Shown piece after piece: positions 1 to 7,867 of a stretch of 50,408 bases of DNA. Below the pieces are notes generated by a model. The model was not told where the DNA came from. It saw nothing but the letters and a program-made list of their open reading frames with translations, and ran no database searches. Where the stretch lies: the NCBI GenBank assembly GCA_022511225.1, contig JAFLRZ010000014.1:1-50408 (forward strand). The letters are read 5' to 3'. Each line of letters begins with the position of its first letter. Positions within the stretch are counted from its first letter, which is position 1. The DNA comes from Eubacterium sp. Lineage in GTDB: Bacteria; Bacillota; Clostridia; Oscillospirales; Acutalibacteraceae. The translations under genes were made by a program, and so were the position numbers.

Positions 1-704
1 AAGCAGGTGTTCATTTCGGACACCAGACAAGAAGATGGAACCCTAAAATGGCAGAGTACATCTTCACAGAGCGTAACGGCATCTACATCATCGACCTTCA
101 GAAGACAGTTAAGAAGCTTGATGAGGCTTATATGTTCGTTCGCGATTTAGCAGCAGATGGTGGTTCAATCATCTTCGTTGGTACAAAGAAGCAGGCTCAG
201 GATTCAGTTAAGGAGGAAGCAGCTCGTTGCGCAATGCCTTACGTAAACGCAAGATGGCTCGGCGGTATGCTTACAAACTTCAAGACTATCCGCGGCAGAG
301 TTGCTCGTCTTGCTCAGCTTAAGGCTATGAGAGAGGACGGCACTTTCGATATGCTTCCTAAGAAGGAAGTTGTAGGTCTCGAGCTTGAAATTGAAAAGCT
401 TGAGAAGTACCTCGGCGGTATCACAGAGATGAAGAAGATTCCTAATGCTATGTTCATCGTTGACCCACGCAAGGAGAGAATCGCAGTATCAGAGGCTATG
501 AAGCTCGGTCTTCCAATCGTTGCTATCGTTGATACAAACTGTGATCCTGACGAGATTGATTACGTAATTCCGGGTAACGACGATGCTATTCGTGCAGTAA
601 AGCTTATTGCAGGCGCAATGGCTGATGCTGTTATCGAGGGTCGTGACGGTAAGGATACAGCTGATGAGGCTCCTGCTGAGGAAGCTGAAGAGGCTGCTGA
701 ATAA
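1..704 (+). CDS. rpsB: 30S ribosomal protein S2, 5'-truncated by window edge
   Basis: Structural protein of the small ribosomal subunit. The reading frame is open from base 3 and begins [20 protein letters not shown], the usual S2 N-terminus a few residues after the start, so the ATG at position 48 is internal and only about ten residues are missing upstream. The body carries typical S2 stretches ([35 protein letters not shown]). The C-terminus is an acidic Ala/Glu tail. tsf follows after 37 bases, the conserved rpsB-tsf order of bacteria, probably co-transcribed because no terminator lies between them. Confidence 0.97.
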   Translation, partial: AGVHFGHQTRRWNPKMAEYIFTERNGIYIIDLQKTVKKLDEAYMFVRDLAADGGSIIFVGTKKQAQDSVKEEAARCAMPYVNARWLGGMLTNFKTIRGRVARLAQLKAMREDGTFDMLPKKEVVGLELEIEKLEKYLGGITEMKKIPNAMFIVDPRKERIAVSEAMKLGLPIVAIVDTNCDPDEIDYVIPGNDDAIRAVKLIAGAMADAVIEGRDGKDTADEAPAEEAEEAAE

Positions 705-741
705 TTCAGTATATATAATAATTTAACAGGAGGATAATGTA

Positions 742-1680
742 ATGGCATTTACAGCACAGGACGTAAAGGCTCTTCGTGAGAAGACCGGTGTTGGTATGAT
801 GGAATGTAAGAAGGCTCTTGTTGAGTCTGACGGTGATATGGAAAAGGCTATTGACTTTCTTCGTGAAAGAGGTCTTGCTGCAGCTGCTAAGAAAGCAACA
901 AGAATTGCTGCAGAGGGTGTAGTTCTCCCTTATTATGACAGCGCTGCAAAGAAGGGTGTTGTTGTAGAGGTTAACTCAGAAACAGACTTCGTTGCAAAGA
1001 ATGAGAAGTTTATGAACTTTGTTGAAGGCGTAGCTAAGACAATTCTTGCTACAGACCCTGCTGACGTTGAGGCACTTTGCGCTGAGAAGTTTGACGGCAC
1101 TGATGAAACTGTAACAGACGTTCTCAATCAGCTTGTTCTTTCAATCGGTGAGAATATGAAAATTCGCCGTTTCGAGAGAATGGACGGTATCGTTTCAACA
1201 TATATCCACGGCGGCGGAGCAGTTGGTGTTATGATCGGCTTTGACGTAGCTGACGAGGCTGTTGCTGATTCAGAAGCATTTGTTGCAATGGGCAAGAACG
1301 TTGCTATGCAGATTGCAGCTATGAATCCAAGCTATCTTGATCAGGCATCTGTTCCAGCAGATGTTGTTGAGCACGAAAAGGGCATCCTTGCTGCTCAGAT
1401 GAAGGAAGATCCTAAGATGGCTTCAAAGCCTGAGGCAGTTCTCGTTAAGATTGCTGAGGGTAAGATGAGCAAGTACTACAAGGAAAACTGCCTTGTAGAG
1501 CAGGAGTTCGTTCGCGGCGACTTGTTCCAGGGCTCAGTTAAGGGCTATATCGATTCAGTTGCTAAGGAGCTCGGCACAACAATCAAGGCTAACGGCTTCA
1601 TCCGTATGATGAAGGGCGACGGACTTGAAAAGAGAGAAGAAAACTTTGCAGAAGAAATCGCAAAGCAGATAAACGGTTAA
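742..1680 (+). CDS. tsf: Translation elongation factor Ts
   Basis: EF-Ts is the guanine nucleotide exchange factor that recharges EF-Tu with GTP during elongation. The 312-residue protein starts with a UBA-like helical domain (VKALREKTGVGMMECKKAL, residues about 8-26) containing the TGVGMMECKKAL signature. The VNSETDFVAKN motif of the core follows at about residues 79-89, then the second core half with the YIHGGGAVGVMI stretch. Length is slightly above the usual 290-300. An AGGAGG ribosome binding site lies eight bases before the ATG. It follows rpsB and is closed by a strong intrinsic terminator. Confidence 0.98.
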   Translation: MAFTAQDVKALREKTGVGMMECKKALVESDGDMEKAIDFLRERGLAAAAKKATRIAAEGVVLPYYDSAAKKGVVVEVNSETDFVAKNEKFMNFVEGVAKTILATDPADVEALCAEKFDGTDETVTDVLNQLVLSIGENMKIRRFERMDGIVSTYIHGGGAVGVMIGFDVADEAVADSEAFVAMGKNVAMQIAAMNPSYLDQASVPADVVEHEKGILAAQMKEDPKMASKPEAVLVKIAEGKMSKYYKENCLVEQEFVRGDLFQGSVKGYIDSVAKELGTTIKANGFIRMMKGDGLEKREENFAEEIAKQING

Positions 1681-1682
1681 TC

Positions 1683-1713
1683 AAAACGGCTGTCATTCGA
1701 CAGCCGTTTTTTT
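1683..1713 (+). terminator. Rho-independent terminator after tsf
   Basis: A 12-bp perfect stem (AAAACGGCTGTC pairing with GACAGCCGTTTT) closes a 4-base ATTC loop and runs into a T tract. It lies 3 bases after the tsf stop codon and 12 bases before the next gene. Confidence 0.93.
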
Positions 1714-1725
1714 ATAGGAGAAGTT

Positions 1726-2184
1726 ATGTGCGACATTTGCAATACTATTGAAAAGTCTTTAAACGGTGATAACCCCTATTTTGTAAAGGAAATGAAAGCA
1801 GGTATAGTCGTACTCGGTTGGAATCAGCATTTTTACGGCTACACACTATTTATTTGCAAGAGGCACGCAACTGAACTTTATGAACTAAGGGATGAATTTC
1901 AAGCTGAATATTTAAAGGAAATGGTTATCGTAGCTGAAGCTGTTTCAAAAGCATTCGGCGCTGACAAAATGAATTATGAATGTCTTGGTAATGGTGATAC
2001 CCACTTACATTTTCATTTGTTTCCGAGAAAAAACGGCGATTTAGGCGAGTATGGTAACAATGGCAAAGGTCCTGTATGGTGGCTTCCGCAGGATATAATG
2101 TGGTCTGATGATAATATACCCTCAGCTCGGGAGTTAGAAAAAATGAAATATATACTTAACTCTGAACTTGATAAATTATTATAA
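1726..2184 (+). CDS. HIT family nucleotide-binding hydrolase
   Basis: Small cytoplasmic protein of the histidine triad superfamily, whose members hydrolyse or transfer nucleoside monophosphates. The triad is visible as DTHLHFHLFPR, with His 93, 95 and 97 of 152 residues. The N-terminus has a CDIC pair that could hold a metal, as in many HIT proteins. An AGGAG site precedes the ATG. It follows the tsf terminator closely, so it either has its own weak promoter or depends on read-through. The exact substrate cannot be read from the sequence. Confidence 0.88.
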   Translation: MCDICNTIEKSLNGDNPYFVKEMKAGIVVLGWNQHFYGYTLFICKRHATELYELRDEFQAEYLKEMVIVAEAVSKAFGADKMNYECLGNGDTHLHFHLFPRKNGDLGEYGNNGKGPVWWLPQDIMWSDDNIPSARELEKMKYILNSELDKLL

Positions 2185-2259
2185 TATATTTGTTGATTGT
2201 TTTAATTTTGTGGTTTAACGCAAATGAGTATAGATGAAAGTCTAAAAGTAGGTGATATA

Positions 2260-2568
2260 ATGAGCTTATCAGATGATATATATAATGCAGTGAAAAAGAT
2301 ACCTGCAGGAAAGGTTGCAACATACGGTCAGATTGCAGTGATGTGCGGTAATCCGTATTATGCAAGAGCCGTAGGTAACGCACTGCATAAGAATCCGGAC
2401 CCTGCCAATATTCCTTGCTTCAGAATAGTAAACAGTAAGGGCGAGCTTGCAAAGTGCTTTGTGTTCGGCGGAATAAGCGTACAGGAAGAGCTATTAAAAG
2501 CAGATGGTGTTGAAGTCATTGACGGAAAGGTAGATTTAGAAAAATATCAATATAGAGGAAATGTATAA
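2260..2568 (+). CDS. MGMT-like (alkyltransferase-type) DNA-binding protein
   Basis: A 102-residue protein made only of the C-terminal domain of O6-alkylguanine-DNA alkyltransferases (IPAGKVATYGQIA, then the reactive-site region). The start at 2260 is preferred over an in-frame ATG at 2224 because AGGTGAT lies 4-5 bases upstream of it and because family proteins start near this point. The reactive Cys is kept (Cys53), but the motif reads PCFRIV where the methyltransferases have PCHRV, so the His that activates the Cys is Phe. This places it between true methyltransferases and the non-catalytic ATL proteins that flag alkylated bases for nucleotide excision repair. Which of these it does is open. 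Confidence 0.8.
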   Translation: MSLSDDIYNAVKKIPAGKVATYGQIAVMCGNPYYARAVGNALHKNPDPANIPCFRIVNSKGELAKCFVFGGISVQEELLKADGVEVIDGKVDLEKYQYRGNV

Positions 2569-2583
2569 AAATTAATCATATTC

Positions 2584-2612
2584 TTGAAAATATTTTGTGT
2601 ATGTGTTATAGT
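2584..2612 (+). promoter_or_regulatory. Sigma-A-type promoter of the leucine-rich surface protein
   Basis: TTGAAA (2584-2589), a 17-base spacer and TATAGT (2607-2612), with a TGT extended -10 element directly before it. It sits 34 bases before the start codon of the next gene, which has a GGGAGGGG ribosome binding site. Confidence 0.7.
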
Positions 2613-2645
2613 ATCTTTGTATAAATGTATTCGGGAGGGGATTTT

Positions 2646-5147
2646 ATGAAACGCAGGCTGATGTCAATGATTTTAGCTCTTGCCGTTACGGTTTCTGCTC
2701 TTTTTTGTTTTAGCATAGATATAGTTTTTGGCGCAACCAGCGGAAATTGCGGTGCCGGCAGCCTCTTACAAACAGGGAATAATGCTACCTTCAACTATAA
2801 TCAAACAACAAAAACTCTTACGATTTCAGGCACAGGTGCTACTAAGGATTATGGCGAAACGGGGCTTAACAGACCTCCGTGGTATGATTATAAGGCTGAG
2901 ATTACAACTATCGTTATCAATGAGGGTATCGAAGAAATAGGTATGCTGAATTTTTACAGTTGTACTGCTTTAACTTCTGTTACTCTTCCAAGCACCCTTA
3001 AGATTATTGCGGGAGGCACACTCGACTACGGTGCCTTTAAGAATTGTACTGCCCTTGAAAAGATTACCCTTCCGCAAAATCTTACAACAATTGAAGCAAT
3101 GGCTTTTAACGGTTGCACTGCGCTTAAAAGTATTACCTTCCCAAACTCTTTGACAACACTTGGAGATAATGCATTTAAAGGTTGCACAAGTCTTGAAACA
3201 GTTAAGTACGGCACAGGCTTAACGTCTACAGGTTCGTTTGCATTTTACAATGCCGGTGTAAAAAACGTTACGTTTTCATCAACAATAACAAAAATAGACT
3301 CCTATACGTTTTACGGCTGTAAAATGACAAGCATTGAAATTCCACAGGAGATTACAAGCATCGGCACACGTGCTTTTGCGAACTGTACCTTCTTAGCTAA
3401 CGTTACAGTTAATAATCCTAACACTACCTTTGAAGGTGTTGTTAGTGAAGATCCTTTTAGCGGCTCTAATCAGACAATATACTTCTACGGTCATAAGGGC
3501 TCTACTACCGAGACGTTTGTTGCTGACCATCCAAACAACGACTATGTATTCGTGTCAATGGATCCCTGCGACCACGAATTAACACACGATGAAATTACTA
3601 TTGAGCCGACCTGTACTGCAAAGGGAACTTTGTCAAAGATTTGTGATGAATGTGGCTTTGTAGTATCATCGAGTGATATTGCTCCAACGGGTCATAGCTG
3701 GGAGATAGTCGAATCATACGATGAAACCGAAAGTAACGGACATATTTTTAGTTCATACGTATGCACAAAATGCAGCGATACAAAAGAAGAAATAGAGCAT
3801 GTTGCGTTTGTTGAAGGCTTTTATGATTACAAAAACACTTCAACCTGCAAAGCTCCGGGATATGAAACCTATACCTGTTTGATTGAAGGCTGCGGAAAAG
3901 TAGAACGTAAGCTTGCACTGCGTCCGAGTCACACCGTTGAAGAATATAGGATTGTCCTTGAGCCTACCTGTACCGCAACCGGTCAGGAGGAAGGAGTATG
4001 CTCCTTATGCGGCGAAACAGATACAAAAGAAATTGCCGCATTGGGACATCAGAATGAGTATATAGCTTCTCTTGATAACACAGAAGAGGACGGACATAAC
4101 TATGATTTGTTCATATGCTCGGTATGCGAAGAGGAAACTATCACGTCACAGCACGTAGAATGGATTGACGGCTATTACGATTCAAGAGTTATTTTTGAAC
4201 CTCCTACCTGCATCATAGACGGTCAGCGAATTGATACCTGCACAATATGCTCGCAGACAAGACTTGCTGCTATTCCTGCTAACGGTGAGCACGATTGGTA
4301 TGAAACAACAAGGACTGCGCCTACTTGTACAGCGGTTGGAAATATATATTATGCCTGCACTAAATGTACTTTAACGAAGAGTGACAGAATTGATGCATTA
4401 GGTCACGATTACGTTCTGATTGAGGAAAGCACTGTTGCACCTACCTGTACCGAAGCAGGATATAATAGCTGGAAGTGCAACAGATGCAGTAATACTTCGC
4501 GAGATGTTGTAAATGCGACGGGTCATACAGCCGATGAGCTTAATTATCAAATTATTTATGACCCTGATTGCGTAAATGACGGCAAGGCTAAGTCTGTCTG
4601 CAAGGTATGCGAAAATGAATTTGACATTGCAATCTCGGCACTCGGACATAATTATGAGGATGTTTTAGTTCCCCTTGACAACAAGCCGGGTCACAGCTTG
4701 TCTACTCCGACATGCACACGCTGCAATGACAAAAAGAGCGCAACAACGCAACACCTTGAATGGATTGATGGTCAATATAAAACAACGATTGTCACAAAAG
4801 GTAGTTGTACAGTTGCAGAAGTATTGGTTGATACTTGTAATATTTGCGGTACTACCAGAACAAATACAACCCCTGCAGAGGGTCATAAATACGTCTATAC
4901 AGGCGTTGGCAACAGGGGAGTAATGAACTATACTTGTTCTGTCTGTGATGGCGTTACCTATATGCTTCCATCAGCAGCTTTGCGTCTGTGGCATGTAAGA
5001 TATATTAACACTAAACCTTGGGACACAACAACAGGTTATCTGTTTGAATTAACAGGTGATGAATTCATCAATGCTAAGGATTTCAGCGTTCTTGTAAGAC
5101 TTAACAAAGCAAGCGCAGAAGCTGATCCCGAAACTGAAACAGAATAA
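2646..5147 (+). CDS. Secreted BspA-like leucine-rich repeat protein with Cys-rich CxxC repeats
   Basis: Start chosen at 2646 because GGGAGGGG lies six bases upstream; an ATG at 2625 has no such site. Residues 1-30 form a Sec signal peptide. Residues about 90-305 are BspA-type leucine-rich repeats (AFKNCTALEKITLP, AFNGCTALKSITFP, AFKGCTSLETVKYG), a surface-exposed fold used for adhesion or substrate contact. Residues about 310-760 are eight copies of a module of form PTCTxxG..C..C....I.A.GH, with three copies of a shorter module ending in CxxC and H(V/L)EWIDGYYD-like sequence. Paired Cys and conserved His suggest metal binding or disulfides outside the cell; this is inference. The C-terminus ends in an acidic Glu/Thr tail without an LPxTG motif or dockerin, so how it is retained at the surface is unclear. 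Confidence 0.85.
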   Translation: MKRRLMSMILALAVTVSALFCFSIDIVFGATSGNCGAGSLLQTGNNATFNYNQTTKTLTISGTGATKDYGETGLNRPPWYDYKAEITTIVINEGIEEIGMLNFYSCTALTSVTLPSTLKIIAGGTLDYGAFKNCTALEKITLPQNLTTIEAMAFNGCTALKSITFPNSLTTLGDNAFKGCTSLETVKYGTGLTSTGSFAFYNAGVKNVTFSSTITKIDSYTFYGCKMTSIEIPQEITSIGTRAFANCTFLANVTVNNPNTTFEGVVSEDPFSGSNQTIYFYGHKGSTTETFVADHPNNDYVFVSMDPCDHELTHDEITIEPTCTAKGTLSKICDECGFVVSSSDIAPTGHSWEIVESYDETESNGHIFSSYVCTKCSDTKEEIEHVAFVEGFYDYKNTSTCKAPGYETYTCLIEGCGKVERKLALRPSHTVEEYRIVLEPTCTATGQEEGVCSLCGETDTKEIAALGHQNEYIASLDNTEEDGHNYDLFICSVCEEETITSQHVEWIDGYYDSRVIFEPPTCIIDGQRIDTCTICSQTRLAAIPANGEHDWYETTRTAPTCTAVGNIYYACTKCTLTKSDRIDALGHDYVLIEESTVAPTCTEAGYNSWKCNRCSNTSRDVVNATGHTADELNYQIIYDPDCVNDGKAKSVCKVCENEFDIAISALGHNYEDVLVPLDNKPGHSLSTPTCTRCNDKKSATTQHLEWIDGQYKTTIVTKGSCTVAEVLVDTCNICGTTRTNTTPAEGHKYVYTGVGNRGVMNYTCSVCDGVTYMLPSAALRLWHVRYINTKPWDTTTGYLFELTGDEFINAKDFSVLVRLNKASAEADPETETE

Positions 5148-5157
5148 TAATTAAGAC

Positions 5158-5206
5158 AAAAGAGCAACTGTTATAGTTGCTCTTAAACTGTTATAGTTGC
5201 TCTTTT
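5158..5206 (+). terminator. Terminator with tandemly duplicated 3' arm
   Basis: AAGAGCAAC (5160-5168) pairs with GTTGCTCTT (5176-5184) around a 7-base loop. The unit AACTGTTATAGTTGCTCTT is then repeated at 5186-5204 and ends in TTTT. The single left arm can pair with either right arm; only the second is followed by a T run. Confidence 0.75.
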
Positions 5207-5226
5207 AGCTAAATAAAAAGATTATA

Positions 5227-5862
5227 ATGAAAAAAGAACTTCAATATTTTAAGGTCGATAATGATTACGGCTTTGATCAGCAGAAATTTTCAAACTTAAT
5301 AATGAAAATAGGCGGATGTGCTGCTGTTACCGCTTGCGACAGCTTTATATATTTTAAAAAATATATGGGACTTGAAAAGCTTTATCAGGGCAATGAAAAG
5401 ACTGTGAGCAAAGAAGATTATATTGCCTTTTCAAACATTATAAAGCCTTATTTGCACCCCAGAATCAACGGCATAAATTCGCTCGATATTTATATTAAAG
5501 GTGTGAACAGTTATTTATCTGATGTCGGAGAAACAAGGCTTAAACTTGTCACTTTTTCAGGTAACGAAAACACCCAAAACGCTAAAGACTTCATAATTTC
5601 TCAGATTAATGACGGCTATCCGATTCCTTCGCTTATTTTAAGACACTCAAATTCTGCTATGAAAGATTTTGTGTGGCACTGGTTTCTAATCACTGGGTAC
5701 GAAATAATTGACGATGTAACTATGGTTAAGGTCGTTTCGTACGGCGAATATAAGTGGCTGAATTTAAATACTGTCTGGAATACAGGTTATTCACGTAAGG
5801 GCGGACTTATTAAATTCAAAATAAACAATTTTGTACGGAGCGATGACCACATCGCTCCGTAG
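5227..5862 (+). CDS. Peptidase C39/papain-like fold protein, cytoplasmic, function unknown
   Basis: A 211-residue protein without signal peptide or membrane segment. A GGCAAVTACD motif near residue 30 resembles the nucleophile Cys region of C39-like cysteine peptidases. A WHWFLITGYE stretch about 115 residues later fits the catalytic His (family members show HW or HF followed by a hydrophobic strand and GY), and YGEYKWLNLN may supply the third residue. The assignment rests on these motifs only. No good Shine-Dalgarno site is visible before the ATG. The last codons (SDDHIAP) and the stop codon fall inside a dispersed palindromic repeat, so the original C-terminus may have been different. Confidence 0.55.
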   Translation: MKKELQYFKVDNDYGFDQQKFSNLIMKIGGCAAVTACDSFIYFKKYMGLEKLYQGNEKTVSKEDYIAFSNIIKPYLHPRINGINSLDIYIKGVNSYLSDVGETRLKLVTFSGNENTQNAKDFIISQINDGYPIPSLILRHSNSAMKDFVWHWFLITGYEIIDDVTMVKVVSYGEYKWLNLNTVWNTGYSRKGGLIKFKINNFVRSDDHIAP

Positions 5863-5895
5863 ATAACCATATCGCTTCGTGTACGAAAAACCTAT
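5825..5895. repeat. Dispersed intergenic repeat, copy 1 (core CGATGACCACATCG)
   Basis: A 12-bp perfect inverted repeat (5834-5845 with 5850-5861, ACCA loop), core CGATGACCACATCG at 5841-5854, is followed by an ATCGCTTCGTGTACG stretch. Related copies occur near 10.37, 23.7 and 33.9 kb. This copy overlaps the last ten codons and stop of the preceding gene. Confidence 0.75.
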
Positions 5896-5925
5896 ATTTT
5901 TTAAAATCTGTTTGCATTTTGTTAA

Positions 5926-5954
5926 TTGATTTATTGGATAAAAAGCTGTATTCT
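5926..5954 (+). promoter_or_regulatory. Probable promoter of the Cthe_2159-like lipoprotein
   Basis: TTGATT (5926-5931), 17 bases, TATTCT (5949-5954), 20 bases before the start codon, with an AGGAGG ribosome binding site in between. The match is fair rather than strong. Confidence 0.45.
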
Positions 5955-5974
5955 TAACATCAGGAGGCAATAAA

Positions 5975-7807
5975 ATGAACAGTATAAAAAGATTTTCAAT
6001 ATTAATTTTATCAGTCCTTATTATTTCTGCTTTTGTCGGTTGCTCAGCAGGTAATAAGACAGAGATGCATGACGATAATTCTACTACTAAAGCACAAGCT
6101 CATACGAATATACCTGATGATTCTGATATGTTTACAGAGCGCGATAAGGATACAAATTACGACGAAACTAAGGCGATAAAGATAACTCTTGCAAAAAACA
6201 GCATTAAATGCAGTAAAGATAAAGTTAAAATTTCAGGTAATACAGCTACAATTCTTGGTGAGGGAACGTATATAATCAGCGGAAAACTGAACGACGGACA
6301 AATAGTTGTAGATGCTGATGACAGCGATAAGCTTCAGTTAGTACTTGACGGTGCAGAAATTAACTGCAATTCAAGTGCTCCGATATACGTCAAGCAGGCA
6401 GATAAGGTCTTTGTTACTCTTGCACCAAACTCAAAAAACACTCTTACAAACAACAAAGAATTTGTAGCAGACGGCGATACAAACGTTGATTCTGTAATTT
6501 TTTCTAAGGATGACATTACTTTAAACGGAAACGGCTCTCTTGAGATAAATACAACATGCGGTCACGGAATTGTATCAAAGGATGATTTGAAACTTACAAG
6601 CGGAACTTTTAATATTAATGCTTCAGGTCACGCCGTTAGAGCTAACGACAGCGTTAGAATTGCTGGCGGCGAGTATACGTTCACTTCGCAAAAGAACGGT
6701 ATTCACGCTGAAAACAGTAAAGATGCTTCCTTGGGCTTTGTCTATATCTCAGGAGGTAATATAAATATAAAGAGCGACAACGACGGAATAGACTCCTCAT
6801 CATACACTCAGATTAAAAACGGTAATATTAACATTATTGCAGGCGGCGGTGCTGAAAATGCCGAGGTTAAGCGCGATGAATTTGAAGGATTTCATAACGG
6901 AAATTACAGCGATAATGATGAGTCATCTGTAAGTGCTAAAGGGATTAAGGCAGACGCAGAGCTCACAGTTGACGGTGGAACAATAAATATTAATTCAGCA
7001 GATGATGCTATCCATTCTAATTCAGACGTCAGTGTAAACGGCGCTGAAATCACTATTTCAACAGGTGATGACGGTATTCACTCAGACAGTAACATAGTAA
7101 TTTATGACGGCACGATAAATATCTCTCAAAGCTATGAGGGCATTGAAGGCAACACAGTAGAGATTAAAGGCGGTACAATTAGCGTTAAAGCAAGTGATGA
7201 CGGACTGAACGCTTCAGGCGGAAAAGACAGCAGCGGCTTTGATGGCGGAATGAGAAAAGATGAATTTGCTGCTGATAGCTCAGCATCAATTACTATTTCA
7301 GGCGGAAAGCTAACTGTCAATGCCTTTGGCGACGGCATCGATTCAAACGGAAACTTGTATGTATCCGGCGGAGAAACGTATGTCTCTGGTCCTGAAAACG
7401 GCGGTAACGGAGCGCTTGACTATAATGGAGAAGCTAATATTACAGGCGGAATTTTTGTTGCAGCAGGTGATAGCGGTATGGCACAGAATTTTGGAGAAAA
7501 TTCTACTCAAGGCTCAATTCTCTATAACAGTACCAAGTATGGCAAAGAAAAGATAACGTTAAAAGATAAAAAGGGAAATGAAATTTTATCCTTTACCCCT
7601 GAAAACTCCTACAATTCTGTAGTAGTCAGCACCCCTGAAATTGAGAAGGGCGAAACGTACATCCTTGAAATGAACGGCGAAAGCTATTCAATCGAAATGA
7701 ACGATGTTATTTACGGCACCGCGAATGAAATGAAAGGTATGGGCGGAATGGGTCCGGGCAGAGGTGGAGGTATGGGCAGAAAGCCAAAAGGCGATTTCCC
7801 TCGATAA
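5975..7807 (+). CDS. Cthe_2159-like carbohydrate-binding lipoprotein
   Basis: A 610-residue extracytoplasmic lipoprotein: N-terminal hydrophobic segment and lipobox AFVGC with the lipidated Cys at residue 23. The mature part is a long run of short beta-strand repeats rich in Gly, Asp and Asn (DDGIDSS, DDAIHSN, DDGIHSD, DDGLNAS, GDGIDSN), the pattern of the parallel beta-helix family typified by Clostridium thermocellum Cthe_2159, which binds cellulose and acidic sugars. The Asp-rich turns would suit calcium binding. The C-terminus is a low-complexity Gly/Met/Arg tail. Preceded by AGGAGG. A role in holding uronate-rich polysaccharide would fit the uxaAB genes later in the window, but that link is inference. 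Confidence 0.82.
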   Translation: MNSIKRFSILILSVLIISAFVGCSAGNKTEMHDDNSTTKAQAHTNIPDDSDMFTERDKDTNYDETKAIKITLAKNSIKCSKDKVKISGNTATILGEGTYIISGKLNDGQIVVDADDSDKLQLVLDGAEINCNSSAPIYVKQADKVFVTLAPNSKNTLTNNKEFVADGDTNVDSVIFSKDDITLNGNGSLEINTTCGHGIVSKDDLKLTSGTFNINASGHAVRANDSVRIAGGEYTFTSQKNGIHAENSKDASLGFVYISGGNINIKSDNDGIDSSSYTQIKNGNINIIAGGGAENAEVKRDEFEGFHNGNYSDNDESSVSAKGIKADAELTVDGGTININSADDAIHSNSDVSVNGAEITISTGDDGIHSDSNIVIYDGTINISQSYEGIEGNTVEIKGGTISVKASDDGLNASGGKDSSGFDGGMRKDEFAADSSASITISGGKLTVNAFGDGIDSNGNLYVSGGETYVSGPENGGNGALDYNGEANITGGIFVAAGDSGMAQNFGENSTQGSILYNSTKYGKEKITLKDKKGNEILSFTPENSYNSVVVSTPEIEKGETYILEMNGESYSIEMNDVIYGTANEMKGMGGMGPGRGGGMGRKPKGDFPR

Positions 7808-7831
7808 TGTAAAAATAACCCCTATTAACCG

Positions 7832-7863
7832 AAAATCCGTAACAGTATGATGTTACGGATTTT
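7832..7863. terminator. Bidirectional terminator between convergent genes
   Basis: A 12-bp perfect stem AAAATCCGTAAC / GTTACGGATTTT with an 8-base loop lies between the stop codons of the convergent lipoprotein and flavoprotein genes. T runs on both strands come from the A/T ends of the stem. Confidence 0.85.
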
Positions 7864-7867
7864 GCCT

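Noticed and set aside
5158-5206. Short tandem repeat considered as a CRISPR-like array
   Set aside because: Only two 19-base units one base apart, with no spacers; it is a terminator with a duplicated arm.
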